58,666 nt of DNA. Origin: a virus. Every line of letters begins with the position of its first letter. The stretch's first letter is position 1. The translations under genes were made by a program, and so were the position numbers. The notes under the pieces were generated by a model, which saw only the letters and a program-made list of their open reading frames with translations, was not told where the DNA came from and did not search any database. Below, piece by piece: positions 43,597 through 51,710 of this stretch. The stretch covers positions 1 to 58,666 of IMG/VR virus record IMGVR_UViG_3300028383_000267; one strand, written 5' to 3'.

Positions 43597-44260
43597 CTTC
43601 ATCCAAGTTAGAAATAAGTGACTCTTTTTTAATATTGTTGTACAGTTTATATATAGGTTCGAAAAATTCTGTATTTCCTCTCCAAGTAAGACTGGTTTCG
43701 GACTCGATTGTTAATCTAGGATTTTCTATTAAGTCCTCGTAGAAAATATGTGAATATTTTTTCTTACTTGCAATCAACTCTTTTTTATCCTTCCAAATTC
43801 TTTCTAAATCAAAAAAATCGTCTACAGTCTGTCTTGCAACTTTTACCGGAGATGCATAAGGCTTATATTTTTTTGTGCGATTAAATACAAACGTAGTGCA
43901 TGCTAGACAAAAAGAAATAAATCTTTCCCATGTATTTTTTCTTTCACATATAATTATATCATAATTTTCAAAAATCATATCGGTAACAGGCTGCGAAAGA
44001 TGTTGGGGAAGACATTTTATTGTATATTTGTAATTATATTTTTTTAAAAGAGAAAGTCTTCTATCTATTTCTTCTTTTTGGTTCTTAAAATAACCAACAG
44101 TTTGATAAAGACCATTGCCGGTATCGTACACATAGAAATTATTTAAAAAAGTTTGGAAAAATTCGTCTTGTAATTTCGAATCATAGTCTACAGACAAATC
44201 TTTGATTGTCCTATAAAGCAGTGTTGTTCCTGAACGCATCGGTCCAATTATTGCATACAT
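43550..44260 (-). CDS. sulfotransferase-like protein
   Basis: 236 residues on the minus strand from ATG 44260. MYAIIGPMRSGTTLLYRTI is the 5'-phosphosulfate loop of PAPS sulfotransferases, and ENYDIIICERKNTWERFISF fits the 3'-phosphate-binding strand/helix (usually RxP/xxxSxxS). SHIFYEDLIENPRLTI matches the yE(D)L..P block. It transfers sulfate from PAPS to an acceptor, presumably a sugar. It stands alone on this strand in a plus-strand region. Confidence 0.72.
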   Translation of the reverse strand: MYAIIGPMRSGTTLLYRTIKDLSVDYDSKLQDEFFQTFLNNFYVYDTGNGLYQTVGYFKNQKEEIDRRLSLLKKYNYKYTIKCLPQHLSQPVTDMIFENYDIIICERKNTWERFISFCLACTTFVFNRTKKYKPYASPVKVARQTVDDFFDLERIWKDKKELIASKKKYSHIFYEDLIENPRLTIESETSLTWRGNTEFFEPIYKLYNNIKKESLISNLDEVKEWYNARSNRVVLG

Positions 44261-44292
44261 AAAACTATTTATTGAGAAGGTCAAAGATTTTT

Positions 44293-44300
44293 ACTAAATA
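44293..44300 (+). promoter_or_regulatory. possible late promoter motif ACTAAATA
   Basis: ACTAAATA differs by one base from NATAAATA and lies 17 bases before ATG 44318, with TTGGAG as ribosome site. It marks a new plus-strand transcript after the sulfotransferase. Confidence 0.4.
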
Positions 44301-44317
44301 AATTTTTGGAGATTAAT

Positions 44318-44926
44318 ATGAAGCAAGTTTGGTTCAGAGAATTTAATTTGAACTATCCTTTAGATAAGTTATTAGTGTTTGCTAGGAAAATTATGCTATC
44401 AGGGCCTAGTTCGCCAGTAGGACCAAGAGTGTCAAGAACACAAGTATGGTGGCCGTCTACCGCTCCTCTTGATTTTTGGCAAAGATGTGAAAAAATTGCT
44501 CCTCTTCGCAGTTATTTTGGTGATTTCGGCCCGCGGTTTGCTTCTATTTGGGAATATCCAAAGTATGATGTTCTCTCGCCGCACATAGATGATCCAGGTA
44601 AAGGGGTTACAAGCTTAATTATTCCGTTAATAGGAAGATTTAGAACTGATAGATATAAAAGTATTCATGACCTTACAGTAAATGTAAGTGCGGAATCTTT
44701 AAACAGAAGAGAGGCTACCGAAGAGCAATATAATCAAGTTTCAAAAGAAATTGATACAGAACCGTATGACAGTCACGAATATGGTCCTGGAAAGATTTTT
44801 CTTTTAAATAATTCTGTATACTTTCACGGAGGAGAACCTTTAGATGATTATAGGTTATGCATGCAGGTGTATGTCTCTCCGGATTATGATTTAGATAAAT
44901 TGTTTACAGATGATAAAAAATACTAA
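44318..44926 (+). CDS. 2OG/Fe(II) oxygenase-like protein
   Basis: 202 residues from ATG 44318, preferred over an in-frame TTG at 44306 because GGAG sits 6 bases before the ATG. DVLSPHIDDPGKGVTSLIIP has the HxD, and VYFHGGEPLDDYRLCMQVYV the distal His and the Arg. A small oxygenase like those at 38658 and 43015. It overlaps the methyltransferase gene by 17 bases. Confidence 0.68.
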   Translation: MKQVWFREFNLNYPLDKLLVFARKIMLSGPSSPVGPRVSRTQVWWPSTAPLDFWQRCEKIAPLRSYFGDFGPRFASIWEYPKYDVLSPHIDDPGKGVTSLIIPLIGRFRTDRYKSIHDLTVNVSAESLNRREATEEQYNQVSKEIDTEPYDSHEYGPGKIFLLNNSVYFHGGEPLDDYRLCMQVYVSPDYDLDKLFTDDKKY

Positions 44927-45614
44927 CGTTAAAAAAGAAGACTTTGACTATAAACCTTTGAACAAAAAGGACGGAATGCCCTGGCCAAGAATTCCTAAAG
45001 ATCCCGAAGAAATTCCCGATGATATTCCTCTTAAAGAAGAATATCTCTTGAGAACTATGGATTTCCTTGACACGCCGGAAGCTAGACCAATGTTTGAGAA
45101 ACAGGCAGATATAATTATTGAAAATAACATTAAAGGGATAGTTGATGTAGGGTGCAGAATAGGAATAGTTAACGAAATATTATATGACCGAGGTTATCAC
45201 GATTATAATTACATGGGTTTCGATACTAGTCCTCAGCCCATAGAATATGCTTCGCAATTGTGGCAATACTCACCGAATATAGAATATCGTTGCAAGAGCA
45301 TGGATGATTATGATGACATAAAAGTAGATTTTGATGCGGACTGTGTAATTTGGTCAGGAATTTTACTATATCGTCCAGACGATCATATGCGTTTATTTCA
45401 CGATATTACTGTAGATTTATATCAGGCAAAGCATGCTATTATCCAAGAACCATGCAAGGATCAAGATCATGACAAATACCCTCACGGAATGCAGTTGCAT
45501 ACTATAGATAACGAATTGTACAGGTATAAAGAAAAGTACTCTGACTATGTTGAATGGAAATTTGATTTAAACATGTTTCTAGGAAAACGCAAAGTGTGTC
45601 ATATTATTATTTAA
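44910..45614 (+). CDS. class I SAM-dependent methyltransferase
   Basis: 234 residues. IKGIVDVGCRIGIVNEILYD is motif I and YMGFDTSPQPIEYASQLW the strand-2 acidic residue; DADCVIWSGILLYRPDDH is motif IV. Before the core lies a proline- and acid-rich N-terminus (PRIPKDPEEIPDDIP). Acceptor not visible. Its 3' end overlaps that of the converging flavin reductase gene by 8 bases. Confidence 0.75.
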   Translation: MIKNTNVKKEDFDYKPLNKKDGMPWPRIPKDPEEIPDDIPLKEEYLLRTMDFLDTPEARPMFEKQADIIIENNIKGIVDVGCRIGIVNEILYDRGYHDYNYMGFDTSPQPIEYASQLWQYSPNIEYRCKSMDDYDDIKVDFDADCVIWSGILLYRPDDHMRLFHDITVDLYQAKHAIIQEPCKDQDHDKYPHGMQLHTIDNELYRYKEKYSDYVEWKFDLNMFLGKRKVCHIII

Positions 45615-46206
45615 TATTCCATTGCTTATTCCAATTATCATATTTTTCTTTCCATTTGTTTGAGGTTTCAGAATTGTATGACAGGTAGTGATTAATTGTT
45701 TTACATTCTTCTTTGAAGAAATCCGCATTATCTGGAAGCACACTATTCCAGCAATCTTTAAAGCAATGAGAATAAACCACATTGCCTCCTAGTTTATTTA
45801 TTACAGCAGTCGTTGTAGGGAAATGTCTATCGCCCGCTTCTCTATTTGAGGGTGTAAAGGTAAGCAAAATTACCGGTTTTTGAGAGAAAGGATAATTCTG
45901 TCCTAGATTACTGTTAAAGTTTGTGCAAACAACAAACCAATCTAAAAGATTCTTAAAACCGGCCGACATAAGCCCTGTCATTTCTGGCACTGCAAAGACA
46001 AAAGCATCGTAGTTGAACATCTCGGTAAACAACCTGTCTATATCTTTTGGAACCTTTTCGTCTACCCTATTTGTATCAATAACAGGAATGTCATACTTGC
46101 ACAAGGAATCAACAAGGCTAAAGCTGCACAGCTTGTTTAATAATTTTAAGCCGCGTAAATTCAATGATTCGGATGAGTGTGAAGCTGCTAATGCAAACGA
46201 CTTCAT
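45607..46206 (-). CDS. NAD(P)H-dependent FMN reductase-like flavoprotein
   Basis: 199 residues. It has the flavodoxin-like fold: DAFVFAVPEMTGLMSAGFKN followed by LLDWF corresponds to the PEYNGSxPGxLKNxLDW motif of NADPH-dependent FMN reductases. The phosphate loop (AASHSSESLNLRGLK) is degenerate. It could supply reduced flavin or electrons to the nitroreductase-like, radical-SAM or oxygenase proteins. Confidence 0.75.
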   Translation of the reverse strand: MKSFALAASHSSESLNLRGLKLLNKLCSFSLVDSLCKYDIPVIDTNRVDEKVPKDIDRLFTEMFNYDAFVFAVPEMTGLMSAGFKNLLDWFVVCTNFNSNLGQNYPFSQKPVILLTFTPSNREAGDRHFPTTTAVINKLGGNVVYSHCFKDCWNSVLPDNADFFKEECKTINHYLSYNSETSNKWKEKYDNWNKQWNIK

Positions 46207-46209
46207 TAA

Positions 46210-47682
46210 TTATGCAGAAGACCCGTCGTCAAGATTGATCCATGCTCCGTTTTGGTATCCCTGAAATCTTTCACTAGTACTATTGTAGATTACCATACCA
46301 TTTACACCATCTGGACGATCTGTGTCGGTATAAGAGCCAAACTGTACAAACCCTCCTGATGTTATTGTATTGTCTACTGCATCAATAAGTACCGTTGAAT
46401 CATCACCTACAACAGTTCCCTTAAAAGCAGAAGCTTCAATGTTTCCTCTAACAATAGCAGAACCATTAACATCAAGTGTAGCTCCCGGATCGGCAATTCC
46501 TATACCTAACTGTTGGTCAAAGAAAGTTACACGGTTTCGCTCGTCAAAAAATCCATCTCCTGTAGTTGGATCTCCTCCTTGGGTTGCTGCTCCGAAAGTA
46601 ATAAAGTTCAATCCTCCGTTTATAAACGCAGTAGATGCTATTCCGTTAACATCATTTCTTTCGAAAGCTATTTCTCCGTACAATTTAAATGGCTCGTCTG
46701 TAAGATCTGTATCTGAATTACGCACTAATGCATATAATGGAAGATTGTCGTCGTCTGCAACTGATATTGTCGGTGTAACAATTGAAACATTAGATTCGAT
46801 TGTGTCTATGAGAAGTGACTTTGTCACCGAAGATAATAATAGAGTATTATCATTAGCAAGTACACTTCCTTGTAGGTCAGACAAAACTAGGGAAGCAAAG
46901 ATATCTGTAGCATTAATATCACCTGTCTGAGAATTTACAATAATTCCCGAATCTTCTGCAAAAACACTACCGGTCAAATCTGCTGTCACTGTTTCGGCAA
47001 ATATATCTATTGCATTAATATTCCCTGTGTCTGCATCTATCATTACTTGGGAGTTTTGTGCAAGTACATTTCCTTGAAGATTAGTAAAAAAAGTTTGTGT
47101 TAGGCTTTCAAAAACCAGCGCACTGTCATCAGCATAAATATCACCTATAACCGAAATATTGTCAGCCGAAATACTTCCATTAACCTCTAATCCTTCAAAA
47201 AAACCATTTCTCCATGCTGAAACATTCGATCCTAGATCATATGCTCGATCATCAGCAGGAATCAATGAACTAGAAATTTCACCACCGACAATAATGTTGT
47301 CGTCTGCTCCTGCACCTATGTTTATAACACCGGTTGCTTGAATCGAACCGTCAATATTTATATTGCCTTGGCCAATAATATTATAGCTGTTAAGATCTAA
47401 GCTAGTTCCTAAAGAGAGGCTAGTTCCTGGGCCAGGCCCACCAATATTACCGTCAATTGCAATATTACCAATACCGGTAATGTTATTTTCGTTTAGGTCT
47501 AGATTCCCTCCTAATTCAGGATCAGATTCTTGAGAAAGTGTAGATATAATGGGTTGACCACCCTGTGTTTCGCCGTCACCTATGTACAGCTCGCCCGTGT
47601 CTGTAACATAAACAGGCTCGCCTTCTGCAAACTCAAACTGCTGTCTTTCTGCGTCTGTGCCACGACGAAATTGTAACGCCAT
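46210..47682 (-). CDS. tail fibre protein with major-tropism-determinant-like N-terminus
   Basis: 490 residues, minus strand. MALQFRRGTDAERQQFEFAE and GEPVYVTDTGELYIGDG are the Mtd-type N-terminal domain found on many phage fibres. The shaft contains degenerate ~35-residue repeats (GNVLAQNSQVMIDADTGNIN, GSVFAEDSGIIVNSQTGDIN, GSVLANDNTLLLSS, GTVVGDDSTVLIDA). MVIYNSTSERFQGYQNGAWI closes the protein. It has a late promoter motif 28 bases upstream. No reverse transcriptase or template repeat was seen near it. Confidence 0.85.
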   Translation of the reverse strand: MALQFRRGTDAERQQFEFAEGEPVYVTDTGELYIGDGETQGGQPIISTLSQESDPELGGNLDLNENNITGIGNIAIDGNIGGPGPGTSLSLGTSLDLNSYNIIGQGNINIDGSIQATGVINIGAGADDNIIVGGEISSSLIPADDRAYDLGSNVSAWRNGFFEGLEVNGSISADNISVIGDIYADDSALVFESLTQTFFTNLQGNVLAQNSQVMIDADTGNINAIDIFAETVTADLTGSVFAEDSGIIVNSQTGDINATDIFASLVLSDLQGSVLANDNTLLLSSVTKSLLIDTIESNVSIVTPTISVADDDNLPLYALVRNSDTDLTDEPFKLYGEIAFERNDVNGIASTAFINGGLNFITFGAATQGGDPTTGDGFFDERNRVTFFDQQLGIGIADPGATLDVNGSAIVRGNIEASAFKGTVVGDDSTVLIDAVDNTITSGGFVQFGSYTDTDRPDGVNGMVIYNSTSERFQGYQNGAWINLDDGSSA

Positions 47683-47709
47683 CTATTTACTCCCAAACTT
47701 GACTTAATG

Positions 47710-47717
47710 TATTTATC
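47710..47717 (-). promoter_or_regulatory. late promoter motif GATAAATA
   Basis: Reverse complement of TATTTATC at 47710-47717, 27 bases before the ATG of the Mtd-type fibre gene. It matches the motif before the plus-strand fibre gene at 4285. Confidence 0.62.
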
Positions 47718-47815
47718 AAATCTGAGAGAAACCTATCTACGTTTTTTCATGAAGATGTGGGTTCTTTTTGAGATGTCTCTCTTGACTTTTTCTGTGGTAA
47801 TTTTTTGTTAGGCAC

Positions 47816-48409
47816 TTATGACTTTTCTTTTTTCTTTGATGGAGAGAGTTCTTCTGCCTGCTCTCTCAAACGTTTTGCCTCCTTGAACATTTTGTCAGCA
47901 TCGCTGCGATATTTTGCAGCAAGATCCTCATCTGAGATTGCATCAGCTGTTACTGGAGCAGGTTCCGCTTGTGGCTCAGAGATAGGCTGTTCAGTAACAG
48001 GTTGTTCAGTTGTAGAAGAAGTTGTCTGAGAAAGAGCAAGATCCTCCACAGACACACCTTTCTGCTGCGCAATCTGCTGATTAAGCTCGTCCAGAGAGAT
48101 AACAGTGTTTTTATCAGGCATCATTTCTACTTCTTTAGTAGCTACCTTCATCATTCTGCCTGTGGTATGAAAGCCAGCTAACATGTTTCTACCGTCGGGC
48201 AGTTGAGTGCGCGACATTGCTTCTGCAAACTCATATGCACTCTGTCCTGTGTTGCTTTCTACAGCCTTCATAAGAGCATCGTGCTCGTCAGCCATTAGAT
48301 TTTCTGTTGTAACGACCACACAGCTATCAGGATCGCCTGGAACCGTGCGATATGCTACCACTATTTTTCTCTGATTGTTCTTGATTCTTCCAACGTGCTT
48401 GAGAGCCAT
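47816..48409 (-). CDS. conserved phage protein of unknown function
   Basis: 197 residues. The ordered part (KHVGRIKNNQRKIVVAYRTV, GDPDSCVVVTTENLMADEHD, ALMKAVESNTGQSAYEFAEA) precedes a disordered Gln/Glu/Pro/Thr-rich linker (TTSSTTEQPVTEQPISEPQA) and a charged coiled-coil-like C-terminus (KMFKEAKRLREQAEELSPSK). I recognise it only as a protein common in marine T4-like phages. The start overlaps the stop of the 81-residue-class gene upstream (one base). Confidence 0.6.
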   Translation of the reverse strand: MALKHVGRIKNNQRKIVVAYRTVPGDPDSCVVVTTENLMADEHDALMKAVESNTGQSAYEFAEAMSRTQLPDGRNMLAGFHTTGRMMKVATKEVEMMPDKNTVISLDELNQQIAQQKGVSVEDLALSQTTSSTTEQPVTEQPISEPQAEPAPVTADAISDEDLAAKYRSDADKMFKEAKRLREQAEELSPSKKKEKS

Positions 48410-48642
48410 TATGATTCCCCTTGTGTTCCCTGCTGATTAGAAACAGCAGCTAAAAATGTTTCCAACTTGGTGTAGGTTTGTCCCACAGTCATCATTTCGT
48501 TGGGTCTAAATGCGCCGCGCTGGCTTGCGACATCGATAATCTGCTTGATTGCAGAGAGATCCTGCACAGTAAGCTCGGCACCTGCTTCGCTGCCAGTGTC
48601 CTCTGCTTCTTGTGTTTCTGGTGTAGTTGTTTCGTCCGTCAT
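48409..48642 (-). CDS. small conserved phage protein of unknown function
   Basis: 77 residues from ATG 48642, with GGAGG five bases upstream. The N-terminus is acidic and Thr/Glu-rich (DETTTPETQEAEDTGSEAGA); the rest is helical (LSAIKQIIDVASQRGAFRPN, MMTVGQTYTKLETFLAAVSN). It forms a unit with the gene after it and is preceded by a late-type motif. Function unknown. Confidence 0.6.
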   Translation of the reverse strand: MTDETTTPETQEAEDTGSEAGAELTVQDLSAIKQIIDVASQRGAFRPNEMMTVGQTYTKLETFLAAVSNQQGTQGES

Positions 48643-48669
48643 TCTATCCTCCAAATAATATGCGTGTTT

Positions 48670-48677
48670 TATTTACT
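48670..48677 (-). promoter_or_regulatory. possible late promoter motif AGTAAATA
   Basis: Reverse complement of TATTTACT at 48670-48677, 27 bases before ATG 48642. One base off NATAAATA. The surrounding gap 48643-48818 holds no gene I can support. Confidence 0.42.
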
Positions 48678-48818
48678 AATACTTTAGATAAGGACAACCC
48701 AAAGTGAATACAGACACTTCTTTCGGATCTTCGAATCCTATTTTGATTACTCGAGACTGTTTGTTGTTTCGATCAAGTTCGTGAGAAGTCTAACGGGTTA
48801 ATCTTCTTAGGTCTATTT

Positions 48819-50084
48819 TTAAGCATCTTCGTAGTATGTGGTTACTCCGAACGGTGCTTCTGGCGCTCTGCCATACACCGAATGAATAAGAAATACCGTA
48901 TCGCAATAGTCCGGATCGCCCCAACTGCTCCACGGCATGCCGTCTGTAAACATGATAAATTTCTTGGGTTGAATATCATGCTCTTTCATGTAATTCCAGT
49001 TGCAGTCAAAGTCGGTTCCGCCACCGCCTTTAATGTCGTAGTCTGTAATTTTGCGTCCGTCGTCTGCTGAAAACTCGTCTTGATTATAAACTTCAGTATC
49101 AAAGCACCACAGTTTAATGCGATAGTCCTCATACTGGTCCATGATGCCTTTAATCTCGCTCAAAAACACCCGAGCTTGTTCGTCTCCGATAGATCCACTC
49201 ATATCAAGCGCAATGCAAATATCAATTGTCTCGTCAAAGTTCTGACCAGGAAGCACAGCGCCCATGTGCCAGCCCTTGCGTGACGGCCGAGCAAAAGTAA
49301 AGTCGTTCTTGATAGTGCTCTGAATCTGCTGCTGCAGAATCTCACGCCAGTTCATTTTAGGCTCAGTGAGATCTTTAATCATTCTCTCAATTTCGCCAGG
49401 CACATTGCCAGCACCAGCACCTTGCGCAGCAGAAATCATATTTTCTTTGATCTCGTCGCGAATTTTTTCTAGTTCTTCTCGAGTGTATTTAGGGCGTCCA
49501 CCTTTGCCATCGCCGTCTTTCTTGTCCTTGCCAGAACCATTACTTTCCTGTTCCTTCTCCCAGTCGACATGCTCGTCAAGCATTTTGCCCAGTTCGTCAA
49601 GGTCGATCTTATCAGCCTGATCATAAAGTTCGTCGTAGATCTCTTCAGACGTCCAGCCGTCATACTTGTAGTCCTGGTAGATCTGAATGTCTGGCACATC
49701 ACCGATTTTGTCGCGCACAAGTGTATTGTTCACCTTGTAATCACATGCTACATTATACAACTGCGGATTGCGTTCTTCTCGACGAATAATATGGTCAAAC
49801 ACACAATGAAGAATCTCATGTGCAATAACAAACTCAATCTGTTTGGTAGTGAGCTTGTTAAAAAATTGTGAATTGTAAAACAGATTGCGACCGTCTGTAG
49901 CAGCCGTAGGGCACCAACCGTCACAAGGCTGAACACGCAGACGAGTTGCCATATTACCGAACCACGGATGACGGAGAAGTAGTCCTACGCGAGCAGTAAT
50001 TACCTTCTCTTTTACTTCATCCTGCAGAGCAGCAAGTGCTTCTTTGGAAAGTTCTTCGTGTTCTAGTAGAGTATCGTCTGCCAC
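48819..50084 (-). CDS. VWA-domain protein with metallopeptidase-like N-terminus (DUF2201-like)
   Basis: 421 residues from GTG 50084, with GGAG 6 bases upstream. IAHEILHCVFDH at ~88-99 has the HExxH zinc-binding motif; after a Gly/Lys-rich linker, CIALDMSGSIGDEQ at ~290-303 is the MIDAS DxSxS metal site of a von Willebrand A domain. This pair of domains is typically found with MoxR AAA ATPases, exactly as here. Function in phages is not established; chaperone-like remodelling of a target protein is inferred. Confidence 0.83.
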   Translation of the reverse strand: MADDTLLEHEELSKEALAALQDEVKEKVITARVGLLLRHPWFGNMATRLRVQPCDGWCPTAATDGRNLFYNSQFFNKLTTKQIEFVIAHEILHCVFDHIIRREERNPQLYNVACDYKVNNTLVRDKIGDVPDIQIYQDYKYDGWTSEEIYDELYDQADKIDLDELGKMLDEHVDWEKEQESNGSGKDKKDGDGKGGRPKYTREELEKIRDEIKENMISAAQGAGAGNVPGEIERMIKDLTEPKMNWREILQQQIQSTIKNDFTFARPSRKGWHMGAVLPGQNFDETIDICIALDMSGSIGDEQARVFLSEIKGIMDQYEDYRIKLWCFDTEVYNQDEFSADDGRKITDYDIKGGGGTDFDCNWNYMKEHDIQPKKFIMFTDGMPWSSWGDPDYCDTVFLIHSVYGRAPEAPFGVTTYYEDA

Positions 50085-50113
50085 AGTGTTCTCCTAATTG
50101 CCAGTGTATATAT

Positions 50114-50142
50114 ATAATACACAATAGTAAGGGATTAGTCAA
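50114..50142 (-). promoter_or_regulatory. sigma-70-type promoter for the VWA gene
   Basis: On the minus strand TTGACT (50142-50137) and TATTAT (50119-50114) are separated by 17 bases. It starts directly beyond the terminator-like hairpin of the moxR gene. Confidence 0.75.
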
Positions 50143-50144
50143 GA

Positions 50145-50169
50145 ATTGGGGCGAACGAATCGCCCCAAT
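50145..50169 (-). terminator. hairpin after the MoxR gene
   Basis: A perfect 9-bp stem (ATTGGGGCG / CGCCCCAAT) with a 7-base loop lies two bases after the MoxR stop. The downstream run (TCTTGACT) is only weakly T-rich, so it may be a weak terminator or mRNA end-stabilising structure; it abuts the -35 of the next promoter. Confidence 0.65.
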
Positions 50170-50171
50170 AT

Positions 50172-51254
50172 TTACGCCTTCTGAGCGGCTGTAATATACT
50201 TGCCGTAACGCTCGTGGAACTCGTCAAAGCACTCAATCGCGTCCGGATCAATAGGCAGGCTATATTGCGTCAACGCCAGCTTGATACCCATAACCACCAA
50301 CTCTGTTTCGAAATTGTCCATTGAAAAACGCAGGAAGTTGTTGACTTTGTCATCAAACTTCTTGTCGTTTGCGTCGCTGGCTTCTTTAAGCTCATAGCAG
50401 AGAGAAACTGTAAGAGAATACATTGCGGAAATTTCTTTTGTGTTGAGCTCAGTTACCTTGCCTTCAAGAATGTCACCAGGATTAGGCATCTGCGATGCAA
50501 CCTTGCGATGTGCCATAAACTTAACAGCTAGACCTTCTCCTACAGCACCTGACACAAGATCAGTGGTAGTGCTTTCGTCTAGGCTGTCTTCGAGCAGTTC
50601 GCTTACAAAACTCCACGAACGAGGCGTTGCAAACGAACGACTAGGCGACTTGGGATCGAAATCGTACAGATCCTTCTTGGAGAAAGTCAGATAACCTACA
50701 ACATCCGTGTGAATGCTATTGTCAACAGCCCACTGGAACCAATCATCAAAGCTCACAGTCATTTCAAGGTGAACAAAGCGATTAGCCAACGGCGCTGGCA
50801 TGCGATAGGTTACACCCTTGTCAGCCTCTCGGTTACCAGCAGCTACAATGTATACATTGTCAGGCAGAGTGTAAGTGCCAACCTTGCGATTGAGGATAAG
50901 CTGATAAGCAGCAGCCTGCACAGCCGGAGCCGCAGAGTTCATCTCATCGAGAAACAGCACAATGTTGTCGTGCTGAGAAGCAAGCTCGTCGTCTGGAAGT
51001 TCAAGCGGCGGAGCCCAAACCATCTTGCCAATGTTGGAATCAAAGTAAGGAATACCCTTGATGTCAGTTGGCTCCCAAAGCGAAAGACGAACATCAATTA
51101 CCTTGGCATTCATCTGCTCGCCGATCTGGTGAACAATGTCACTCTTGCCGATGCCAGGAGGACCCCAAAGAAAGATTGGACGCTTCTTGCGAATAGCGTG
51201 ATTAATAGATGCCTTGGCAGAGTTAGGCGTAAGTTGACGAGTTGCAGTATCCAT
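50172..51254 (-). CDS. MoxR-type AAA+ ATPase
   Basis: 360 residues. IFLWGPPGIGKSDIV at ~27-41 is the Walker A loop, VLFLDEMNSAAP the Walker B, and VYIVAAGNREAD sensor 1; NRFVHLEM follows as in MoxR proteins. AAA+ ring ATPases of this kind work with VWA proteins such as the neighbour. It has its own consensus promoter and a hairpin at the end. Common in marine T4-like phages as far as I know, with unknown target. Confidence 0.85.
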   Translation of the reverse strand: MDTATRQLTPNSAKASINHAIRKKRPIFLWGPPGIGKSDIVHQIGEQMNAKVIDVRLSLWEPTDIKGIPYFDSNIGKMVWAPPLELPDDELASQHDNIVLFLDEMNSAAPAVQAAAYQLILNRKVGTYTLPDNVYIVAAGNREADKGVTYRMPAPLANRFVHLEMTVSFDDWFQWAVDNSIHTDVVGYLTFSKKDLYDFDPKSPSRSFATPRSWSFVSELLEDSLDESTTTDLVSGAVGEGLAVKFMAHRKVASQMPNPGDILEGKVTELNTKEISAMYSLTVSLCYELKEASDANDKKFDDKVNNFLRFSMDNFETELVVMGIKLALTQYSLPIDPDAIECFDEFHERYGKYITAAQKA

Positions 51255-51293
51255 AAGTACCTCTAGTTGCAGTTGTGTTTAAGTTCAAGTATT

Positions 51294-51321
51294 ATTATAC
51301 AGGAATGCAGGCGAGTGTCAA
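51294..51321 (-). promoter_or_regulatory. consensus sigma-70-type promoter for the MoxR gene
   Basis: On the minus strand TTGACA (51321-51316) and TATAAT (51299-51294) are separated by 16 bases. The -35 box lies inside the 3' end of the upstream gene, so it is an internal promoter. Confidence 0.8.
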
Positions 51322-51710
51322 TCGTTTTTGGCTTCTTGTCTTGCCAAGGCTTTCGAAATACCATATTTTTTGATATCTCCTGAGAAGAGATGAAGCTCAA
51401 GAGACTTCTTGTCATCTGTTACAAACATACTTCTTTTGCCGAGATAATAAGGACAATCTATGAAGTTGTCAAGCCAAATTATAATTTGTGTAGTAAAATG
51501 CATGTCGGGTGCGTAAGGCACTTCGTAGAACGTTATGTCTAGATCTTCAGTCATCATTCGATAACCTTCTTCCGTAAGGCGCATGCCACCTGTCTCTTTT
51601 GTTCGAGGATTGCGCCACCATTCTGCTAAAGCAGAACGAACAGAAAGGTCATTTACAGATTGGTCAAGCTGCTTGAGAAAGACCTTGGTATAGCTTTCTT
51701 TCCAGTTCAT
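51318..51710 (-). CDS. conserved phage protein of unknown function
   Basis: 130 residues. It contains SVRSALAEWWRNPRTKETGG, MRLTEEGYRMM, then FYEVPYAPDMHFTTQIIIWL and CPYYLGKRSMFVTDDKKSLE. It appears to be a small alpha/beta protein without membrane segments. Its ATG overlaps the stop of the upstream gene (ATGA). Not recognised beyond being a typical marine myovirus early gene. Confidence 0.6.
   Translation of the reverse strand: MNWKESYTKVFLKQLDQSVNDLSVRSALAEWWRNPRTKETGGMRLTEEGYRMMTEDLDITFYEVPYAPDMHFTTQIIIWLDNFIDCPYYLGKRSMFVTDDKKSLELHLFSGDIKKYGISKALARQEAKND

Noticed and set aside
44266-44273. Late motif AATAAATA on the minus strand before the sulfotransferase
   Set aside because: It lies only 5 bases from the ATG, so the transcript would start at or inside the coding region; kept out as a promoter.
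46370-46930. Long plus-strand open frame inside the Mtd-type fibre gene
   Set aside because: It is antisense to a well-supported fibre gene with repeats; composition is a mirror of the sense codons and no motif appears.
46210-47682. Diversity-generating retroelement suggested by the Mtd-like fibre N-terminus
   Set aside because: No reverse transcriptase, template repeat or variable C-type lectin end was seen; the Mtd-type N-terminal domain also occurs on ordinary fibres.
47740-47815. Terminator-like inverted repeat after the 197-residue gene
   Set aside because: Only a 4-bp stem (GAGA/TCTC) with no T-run on the transcribed strand.
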